The notes below the pieces were generated by a model. It did not search any database. It was not told the DNA's origin and was given only the letters and a program-made list of their open reading frames with translations. A program made the position numbers and the translations under genes. Shown one piece after another: positions 58,817 through 64,000 of a stretch of 64,000 nt of DNA. The stretch is from Bdellovibrionales bacterium CG10_big_fil_rev_8_21_14_0_10_45_34 (GTDB lineage: Bacteria > Bdellovibrionota > Bdellovibrionia > Bdellovibrionales > 1-14-0-10-45-34): NCBI GenBank assembly GCA_002778785.1, contig PEZS01000002.1, forward strand, positions 1-64,000. The letters are read 5' to 3'. The number at the start of each line of letters is the position of its first letter. The first letter of the stretch is position 1.

Positions 58817-59725
58817 GCTATTTTCCTCACTTTCGCTGAACCTTTTGCAACGCTCGAGCATCGCGGTTGCTTCTTGAGAACTTCGCAAATATTTTTCTGC
58901 CAGCTCGTCGTTACCCAGTTTCTTTGCCAACTGGGCTCCCTTTTTCAACGCATTCCTCTGGACCAGAAGAGTCGCGTAGTGCCTTCCTAAAACCTCTTCC
59001 CAAATATCAAATGTAAGGTCATTTAGCTTTTCAGAAACGTAATTGAGGTCGACGGTGCTAAATTCAAAGAAGAGCGAGGGGATTTCCTCTTCTCTACCTT
59101 GCTCAATAAGATAGTCATACCATGCAAACATCGCCAACTGCCTGAGTGCTGGGCCGTCGTTTTGAGGCCTCCCCCAAGGATCCGTAAAGGGCTGCCCATC
59201 AAGATAGAATTTTGGTTGATGAAGATGAGCCTGATGAATCTTCGAAGTCGTTATGTAGCTTTTCACAAATTTCTCGATGTCAGTCGCTTGCTGTGCTGAC
59301 AGTTTCTGCAAAGTCATAAGCCGAATGAGTGATTTTACGACGAGTGCGCCATCCCTCACCCAGTGAAAACGATAAATCTGCACTTTCTTTTCTGTGGGAT
59401 CAAACGCTCCATGTGGTGCAGCCAAAATCGATCCCTCAAGATAGAATTCCCCCTCAGGAGGTTGCCACCTCTCGCCCTCGTTAATTCGTAGGTTGTAAAG
59501 CACTCTCGCTATCGAACTATGTAACCTGTGGTTTAGCTGTAGATCTAAAACTTCGACAAGAGGCAACTGAGCGCTTTGATCATTGGACTCTCCATCCGCC
59601 ACTTCGTTGCCACTTTTTTGATTCTTTTCGTGAGCAGGCAAACTGCTCGCCGAGAAAACGAGACCTATAAAAACGCCTACTGCAAATCTAGAAAGCGCAA
59701 GATTCAAAAGCCTTCGCCAGTTCAT
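58010..59725 (-). CDS. chimeric frame: truncated GH15 glucoamylase joined to a lipoprotein
   Basis: One uninterrupted 571-codon frame holds two unrelated parts. Residues about 1-303 are the N-terminal part of a GH15 glucoamylase with a signal peptide (VFIGLVFSASSLPAH). FHWVRDGALVVKSL and DPWGRPQNDGPALRQLAMFA are typical, and FDIWEEVLGRHYATL matches the general-acid segment (DLWEEVNG) of fungal enzymes. The second half of the GH15 barrel, with the catalytic base, is missing. Codon 304 begins a complete lipoprotein with its own signal peptide. The fusion may be a deletion scar. The ATG at 59725 is preferred over a GTG at 59737. Confidence 0.75.
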   Translation of the reverse strand: MNWRRLLNLALSRFAVGVFIGLVFSASSLPAHEKNQKSGNEVADGESNDQSAQLPLVEVLDLQLNHRLHSSIARVLYNLRINEGERWQPPEGEFYLEGSILAAPHGAFDPTEKKVQIYRFHWVRDGALVVKSLIRLMTLQKLSAQQATDIEKFVKSYITTSKIHQAHLHQPKFYLDGQPFTDPWGRPQNDGPALRQLAMFAWYDYLIEQGREEEIPSLFFEFSTVDLNYVSEKLNDLTFDIWEEVLGRHYATLLVQRNALKKGAQLAKKLGNDELAEKYLRSSQEATAMLERCKRFSESEENSMKIKHSLSVMALFGTVCLLGCQKNEQTPQPAPTFEQKMAAAKARLSSTTTGAQSLAVLKNLENSGSIASIDGIESATESGHQGGIRENENGSFSILLPQAADADSLAHALIHETSHIYDEISMKPVMAEYPEVNAAMEELAKAIKEKRIAGYVDSDEKEMLMEFFVTSLLFSEVKAYQTNLALEKEGISFNNQALKKLGLVPYVTEAYLPKGVNVSSAKADNGEAFLAVVNQYDNLGDFQRVLLEKIQSIKDKKAAEKLASEEPEATP

Positions 59726-59974
59726 AAGGAAATCCACCCCTTGTTGCGGTGGCTTGATATATCCAAGAATTTTGCTTCCGGGTACTGTAAAGGTTTCAAT
59801 CCCATTTTTGTCGTTTCGTCAGTCTCGCAGAAAACTCCGACTCTAGAGATCTCGAAGTCCGGGAGATGGGAACTCGAAAAGAGGCTCGAAAAATTTGTAT
59901 TTTTTTCAAGGCAGGTATCCCAAAGCGTTCAAAATAGGGTTTCAGGTCCGAAGTCATGATACTTTAGCCCTCAC

Positions 59975-60793
59975 ATGAGCACTTTTTCAAATATGAGCAC
60001 AGCTAAAGAGATAGGCCCCATCTTCGATCGTGGCAATCGACTTGTAGACAACACCAACCACCGAGCCGAAGTCCGATCATCTTTAAACAACACTCAGCGC
60101 CAGGCCGAAGGCCAATCTTCTGTAAACTGGGATAATCTCAAAAATAGCTTGGATCTTTTAGGAAATGCTTTAAGGCATCTACCCCTCAAGCACCATTACT
60201 ACAGCGAACGAAGTGTAATGAACTACCTCGAGCATCCCATCGAGATTCAGCGCGCCGTAAGAGAGCGCCTCACTTCGTACTCACACCTCATTAACGAAAT
60301 TGTACGCGAAAGAGCGGACATTACGAACAATACATTCGTCTTGAAGCGATGGCTCCAAAACTTAAAGCTTTCTACCCTCAATGAAATCTACGAACGCATC
60401 GAAGATGATAATATCGTAGAGGTCTACAACGCCCAAGGTGTTCAGGTATTTAGGAGTATTCAATTTTTCTACTTTTGCAATTATGATTTACTCGACGTAG
60501 AAACGAGAGCGTGGAATGAGCTCTACGAGAGGCATGAACTAATTAACAACAGGCTTTTTGAAATTGTGTATGATCTATTTGCCAGTCCGAACAAGGTCTT
60601 TAATATCGATGTGCCTCCTCACCCGATGAGAGAAGTTTTTTCTGATTTTCGGCAAGTATTTCGGATTGAGCACAACTGCATGGCTCCGGTATATAATTCA
60701 GACTGCAGCCTATTTGGATTTGTGAGCAGCCAAAAGGCCACGACGATAACTCAAAACGATCCAGAAGATTCATTTCTATTTTTGAAAAGGTGA
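59975..60793 (+). CDS. unknown protein coupled to an XRE regulator
   Basis: This 272-residue soluble protein is mainly helical in the centre (about 50-200), with many Tyr, Arg and His residues. The C-terminal third is less regular and ends at a stop overlapping the next gene's GTG by four bases. I recognise no family. ATG 59975 and ATG 59993 are both possible; neither has a ribosome binding site. The tight coupling to a DNA-binding protein suggests a partner or sensor, which is inference. Confidence 0.6.
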   Translation: MSTFSNMSTAKEIGPIFDRGNRLVDNTNHRAEVRSSLNNTQRQAEGQSSVNWDNLKNSLDLLGNALRHLPLKHHYYSERSVMNYLEHPIEIQRAVRERLTSYSHLINEIVRERADITNNTFVLKRWLQNLKLSTLNEIYERIEDDNIVEVYNAQGVQVFRSIQFFYFCNYDLLDVETRAWNELYERHELINNRLFEIVYDLFASPNKVFNIDVPPHPMREVFSDFRQVFRIEHNCMAPVYNSDCSLFGFVSSQKATTITQNDPEDSFLFLKR

Positions 60794-61131
60794 AAAGAGT
60801 GAAGAAAAAACGAACCGTTAAAACAGGAAGAAGCAGTGTGGTGCAAAAGGCCAAGCAGAAAAAGTGGAAAACTCTTGGGAACTACATCCGAAAGAAAAGA
60901 ATTGAATCAGGTTACTCTCAGGGTTCTGCCATGCGTCTGATCAATTCGCGGGCAACGACTCCGCAGTATTTGTCGAATATGGAGAGAGGGATTTGTGCAA
61001 TCCCAGATGATATTCTGCGAAAGATGATTTCTCTTTATAAGATCGACACAGACGAGTTTATCGAAGAGCTGCTTTCGATCGAAAAAAGCTGCCTCTACGA
61101 CACGTTTAAAATTAAGAGCCGGGCCCAGTGA
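60790..61131 (+). CDS. XRE-family DNA-binding protein
   Basis: This 113-residue protein has a basic leader (KRVKKKRTVKTGRSS) and an XRE-type helix-turn-helix (LGNYIRKKRIESGYSQG, then TPQYLSNMERGICAIPDDIL). A helical C-terminus follows (YKIDTDEFIEELLSIE). The spacing in the recognition region (INSRATTPQYLSN) is unusual by its short insert. The GTG start overlaps the upstream TGA (GTGA). It may regulate the two-gene unit or a distant target. Confidence 0.75.
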   Translation: MKRVKKKRTVKTGRSSVVQKAKQKKWKTLGNYIRKKRIESGYSQGSAMRLINSRATTPQYLSNMERGICAIPDDILRKMISLYKIDTDEFIEELLSIEKSCLYDTFKIKSRAQ

Positions 61132-61222
61132 TCTGTCTAAAAAACTTTGACTGTCTAGATAGGTAAATAAAAAGGCCCCGTTTTCTTGAATACTTGAACA
61201 CTAAAAGGCTTGAAGACCTAGT

Positions 61223-61349
61223 GACTTAAATAGCCTACAACTTGAGCCTTTAAGACTTAAATAGCCTACAACTTGAGCCTTTAAGACTTGAATAGCCTAA
61301 TCCTTTTATACCTAAGTATTTAAGACTTAAATAGCCTGCGCCTTTTAAA
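61223..61349. repeat. 31-bp tandem repeats between convergent genes
   Basis: Two perfect 31-bp units (61223-61253 and 61254-61284), starting GACTTAAATAGCC, are followed by a diverged 39-bp unit (61285-61323) and a shorter one (61324-61349). The next bases run into the 3' end of the minus-strand gene, whose stop region (AGCCTCTAAGTCTT on the minus strand) resembles the unit (AGGCTATTTAAGTCTT). The block lies between the convergent XRE and di-iron-protein genes. Confidence 0.9.
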
Positions 61350-61352
61350 GAC

Positions 61353-62048
61353 TTAGAGGCTGAGTTCGCGTCCTTTGTTGGCAACTTTTGAGTCGCCTAA
61401 AGCCAAATCTGCGATCTCATACATAAACTGATTGTAGGAATGCTCTGCTATCGCCATTGCTTTGCACACTCTGGCCTCCCTTACGGCCGAAAGCGATTCG
61501 AGAGTTTTCAGCGCTTTGTCAGCATGTCCCTCACCGGCGTGACCGGTGTCTTCTTCAACATGCACGATCATAAAAGTGCTGGCGTCGCGGCCATACTGTT
61601 TAACAAGCCGATCTGTTACTGGCGTACCAATGACTGTCGACAGACCCTCCAAATAGAGCACGCTTCCAAAAAGACAGATTGGATCTTCTCTTTCAATTAG
61701 GTAGTAAATAGAGTGATAGAATTGAGCAATACTCGGCATTTCCGGAAAGTCATTGAGATCAAACCCTAGCTTTCTCAGATCACTAAGAGCCAATCTTTCA
61801 TGAGCTTTTTCTTCTGCCGCATGCTGCATGCAGCGAAAGTGAAAAACATCATCTTCTATTCCAAAATTTGCACCAGCCAATGCGATCACGCGAGAAGCGT
61901 GACACAAGAAGTGATACATCTCACCCAACCAAAGCCCGTAATAGAGTTTATTTTCCCAAGGGGCATCCATAAACACTTTTGCTCCGGCGGCTACTGACTT
62001 TTCGTACTGCTCGCTCAAAGATTTAGAGTACGGCTTCACTAAGTTCAT
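61353..62048 (-). CDS. haem-oxygenase-like di-iron oxidase (HDO) family protein
   Basis: This 231-residue all-helical protein resembles iron-containing redox enzymes of the TenA/haem-oxygenase fold (HDO family). Candidate metal ligands are HAAEEKAHE (E79/E80, H83), YLEGLS (E134) and HVEEDTGH. The last has the H-x3-D-x2-H spacing (H163, D167, H170) typical of HDO proteins such as CADD. E43 and H50 are alternatives. HDO enzymes oxidise or cleave C-N and C-C bonds, often in small-molecule synthesis. The ATG has AAGGGAG upstream within the partner gene and overlaps its end by 26 bases. Confidence 0.75.
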   Translation of the reverse strand: MNLVKPYSKSLSEQYEKSVAAGAKVFMDAPWENKLYYGLWLGEMYHFLCHASRVIALAGANFGIEDDVFHFRCMQHAAEEKAHERLALSDLRKLGFDLNDFPEMPSIAQFYHSIYYLIEREDPICLFGSVLYLEGLSTVIGTPVTDRLVKQYGRDASTFMIVHVEEDTGHAGEGHADKALKTLESLSAVREARVCKAMAIAEHSYNQFMYEIADLALGDSKVANKGRELSL

Positions 62049-62763
62049 AACTGATTTCTCCCTTTGTTTGTTTTTTCATACTGTTTGGAATTGCTATAGT
62101 ATTTACATCCGAACTAATGAGACGGCTAAAAACATCTTTGTACTTCGAAAGGGGATAAGTAATTACTTTCTCGCTTTCATACACGACCAAGTTTGCAAAG
62201 GTGTTGGCATATGGAACATCTTCTTTCATTGAAGTTGTTCCATATTTGGCGACAAGTTTATGGAGACCAACATCATTCCTAACAATCGAAATCATCTTAG
62301 GATGACCTAGGTCCTTGAATATTTTCACCACGAAGGTGTGAAACAGATAAATCGAAGGAAGATCATAAACCTTTAACCGATACCCCTTGTCGAGCGTGAA
62401 TCCACTTGCGACGACAATACGCTCGGTGTCGCCAAACCCTGCGATGGAATCGCGATCCCATACTGATAGATAGGAGTCGTCTCGCGAGAAAAGGTAATTC
62501 ATGTCGAGAAATCTCATGCAGGCAGTGGCTATGCACTTACCGTAGAGATCCAATGATAAGATGAGGCCCTGACGACAGAAGTTGTCTGAATATGCAGTTT
62601 CTGTTGCCTTGAATTGATTGAGCTCTCGGTACGCTTCAGTCCAGTTTTGCCTCCAAAGCTGATACGAGGATTCTAAGAAATTTTTGGTCTTAGGATTGCC
62701 ATCAAAGGGAATCGCACTAAACCTCAATCCGTGGTAGAGCTTATTAATCTCCGAACTTTCCAT
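62023..62763 (-). CDS. N-acyltransferase-like (FeeM/autoinducer synthase-like) protein
   Basis: This 246-residue protein has the layout of the GNAT-fold N-acyl amino-acid synthase (FeeM) and acyl-homoserine-lactone synthase group. SYQLWRQNWTEAYRELNQF is near residue 35, and GLILSLDLYGKCIATACMRF and FGDTERIVVASGFTLDKGYR are in the core. The conserved Glu-Arg (DTERIV) fits the autoinducer-synthase-like fold. Substrates are unknown. It is first in a two-gene unit with the di-iron protein. No Shine-Dalgarno sequence precedes the ATG. Confidence 0.6.
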   Translation of the reverse strand: MESSEINKLYHGLRFSAIPFDGNPKTKNFLESSYQLWRQNWTEAYRELNQFKATETAYSDNFCRQGLILSLDLYGKCIATACMRFLDMNYLFSRDDSYLSVWDRDSIAGFGDTERIVVASGFTLDKGYRLKVYDLPSIYLFHTFVVKIFKDLGHPKMISIVRNDVGLHKLVAKYGTTSMKEDVPYANTFANLVVYESEKVITYPLSKYKDVFSRLISSDVNTIAIPNSMKKQTKGEISYELSEAVL

Positions 62764-62955
62764 GAAAAATAATCGTAGTTTAGAAACAAAATATGTGAAA
62801 GTTTTGTTGTTATCCGTATTCTTTGAGATGTCCTGTATTTGCGAAGCTTAAAGATTTCATTGGCTTACCAAATGATATTATGCGTGGTTTTTAAGTTTTA
62901 GTGTCCTAGACCCACCTATTTATTCATAAGATGTAAGTTTAACGTGCTTCTGACA

Positions 62956-64000
62956 CTAGTTGATGGCAGGAGGAGTTGCGGCGCCTTCGGTAACCCCACT
63001 GGTGGGTCGGCCACGAGCAGGCCTTTCCACAACTAGTCCTGCTGCTGAAGGGCTCTTGAATCTACTAACTATTTTCTGAACTGCGCGACTGAGAAGTGTT
63101 TTGGACTCGTCATTCACCACAAGAAAACACGGCAAAACGAACAGTGTTGATAAGGTGGAGACAACAAGCCCCCACCCAAGAGAAAACGTTATTGGTTGAG
63201 CGGTTGCAGATTCTCCAAAAAGGCCATATGCAGTCGGAAACACCCCCGCCCAGGTTGTAACAGAGGTCAAAAATATTGCCCTCAGTCTATCAGGCGCACC
63301 AGTTACGACGGCCTCTCTAAATGTTGGTTTACCACGACTCACTTCCCTGATTCTATGAACCATTACTATGCTATCGTTGACCGCCACTCCAATGACTCCC
63401 AGCAGTCCGATAATCGACATAATCGTTAGAGTGTGACCATGCGCCCACAATACCCAGAACACACCAGAAACCGCCAAAGGAATGGGAAGCGCTACAATCA
63501 TACCCGTAGTCAACGATCGAAATGTTAGAAAGAGAATCGTCAAGACGAGAACTAAGCAAGTGGCTAATACCTCGAGCGACCAATTGCGATTTTCTGTTTC
63601 ACTGCGATTGCCATCTTCCACTCTTACATTGAGACCCGCGAAACGATCTTTAATTTGATCAACGAGCTTTGCCAACTCTAGCTTGGCAGATTCAGCATTC
63701 AGTGTGGCCGAATCAAATTCGAACTGGGCTTGCTCTATTCTAGATCCGCCCTCACGCTTCAATTCTTTTAGCTCTTCGTGAAGCTCCCAATGACCTAGTT
63801 GGTTCAACGAAACTGGTCGACCAAATTTGCCCATTATTTTAATGGTGTCGATGTTCTCGACCACCGCTCTTTCGTTTGCCCCCTGCGTTTCAAGATAGAG
63901 AACAACTTCTTCATCATTCACTATTTGGCGCGAAACTTCGCTAGGAGTAAAAACCGGTGCTAAACTTTGCGTAAGATCGCTGCGCGTGATGTTATACTTC
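62956..64000 (-). CDS. RND-family efflux transporter, C-terminal part (partial)
   Basis: This frame continues off the right edge; at least 347 codons are seen. The periplasmic part is followed by the AcrB-type second membrane half: FLTFRSLTTGMIVALPIPLAV-like helices, LTIMSIIGLLGVIGVAVNDSIVM, and a final helix near LSTLFVLPCFLVV. The usual short cytoplasmic tail ends at the stop. A GTG within the frame at 63921 is not needed as a start, because the reading frame extends upstream to the edge with coherent RND sequence. The substrate is unknown. The stop is 192 bases from the acyltransferase start. Confidence 0.92.
   Translation of the reverse strand, partial: KYNITRSDLTQSLAPVFTPSEVSRQIVNDEEVVLYLETQGANERAVVENIDTIKIMGKFGRPVSLNQLGHWELHEELKELKREGGSRIEQAQFEFDSATLNAESAKLELAKLVDQIKDRFAGLNVRVEDGNRSETENRNWSLEVLATCLVLVLTILFLTFRSLTTGMIVALPIPLAVSGVFWVLWAHGHTLTIMSIIGLLGVIGVAVNDSIVMVHRIREVSRGKPTFREAVVTGAPDRLRAIFLTSVTTWAGVFPTAYGLFGESATAQPITFSLGWGLVVSTLSTLFVLPCFLVVNDESKTLLSRAVQKIVSRFKSPSAAGLVVERPARGRPTSGVTEGAATPPAIN

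Noticed and set aside
61223-61349. Possible CRISPR array
   Set aside because: The 31-bp units are adjacent with no unique spacers and no cas genes are near.

Overview
The window reads as a chromosomal segment of a Gram-negative bacterium with many exported proteins: lipoproteins with clear lipobox cysteines, an outer-membrane barrel, an OmpA-family protein, an AgmX/TonB-like C-terminal domain, a GldA/F/G-type ABC system, and repetitive giant surface lipoproteins. Together with a gap-pgk-tpiA-secG cluster and a spore-photoproduct-lyase homologue in a non-spore-former context, this is most like Bdellovibrionota or another former deltaproteobacterial lineage. That assignment is an inference, because no rRNA or marker alignment could be made. 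No rRNA, tRNA, CRISPR array, insertion sequence or prophage was recognised.

Layout. 1-1.3 kb: an 8-bp tandem repeat at the edge, then a mazEF toxin-antitoxin pair. 1.3-6.8 kb: central glycolysis (gap, pgk, tpiA), a small exported protein, secG, and a FecR-like/AgmX-like envelope protein. 6.9-17.6 kb: a polytopic membrane protein, two large exported proteins, a 1010-residue lipoprotein with 'DGT..GT' repeats, and two small exported proteins. 17.6-20.1 kb (minus): a membrane-anchored unknown and an App1-like HAD phosphatase. 20.3-23.1 kb: an unknown, a SplB-like radical SAM protein and an exported protein in one overlapping unit. 23.1-27.3 kb (minus): selD, mnmH (tRNA selenouridine), a DUF429 protein and a GHMP kinase, preceded by a four-gene GldA/F/G/DUF4340 ABC operon (27.3-32.0 kb).

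32-42 kb: a DUF924 protein, an NFACT-R protein, a large lipoprotein, a znuC-znuB-MFS operon, and a divergent phnD-phnC-phnE-type ABC operon. 42.6-49 kb is an accessory-looking tract: an exported His-rich repeat protein, a toxin with a fused HTH-Panacea antitoxin inserted between the gene's 3' end and a degraded second copy of that 3' end, an outer-membrane barrel, an orphan HipB-like regulator, and a 5'-truncated lipoprotein paralogue. 49-54.9 kb is core-like: a deoxyhypusine-synthase-like enzyme divergent from lysC and lysA, then an OmpA lipoprotein with CsbD. 55-64 kb: exported unknowns, the intact paralogue of the truncated lipoprotein, a chimeric frame joining half a glucoamylase to a metallopeptidase-like lipoprotein, a two-gene unit with an XRE regulator, a tandem-repeat block, a two-gene unit (N-acyltransferase-like plus haem-oxygenase-like di-iron protein), and the 3' end of an RND transporter.

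The main cross-cutting observations are: (1) tandem repeats that contain or abut stop codons occur at the 3' ends of at least four unrelated genes; (2) the Panacea toxin-antitoxin insert is flanked by a 100-bp coding repeat whose differences are mostly synonymous; (3) the glucoamylase/lipoprotein chimera; (4) the acyltransferase/di-iron-oxidase pair, a plausible small-molecule module.
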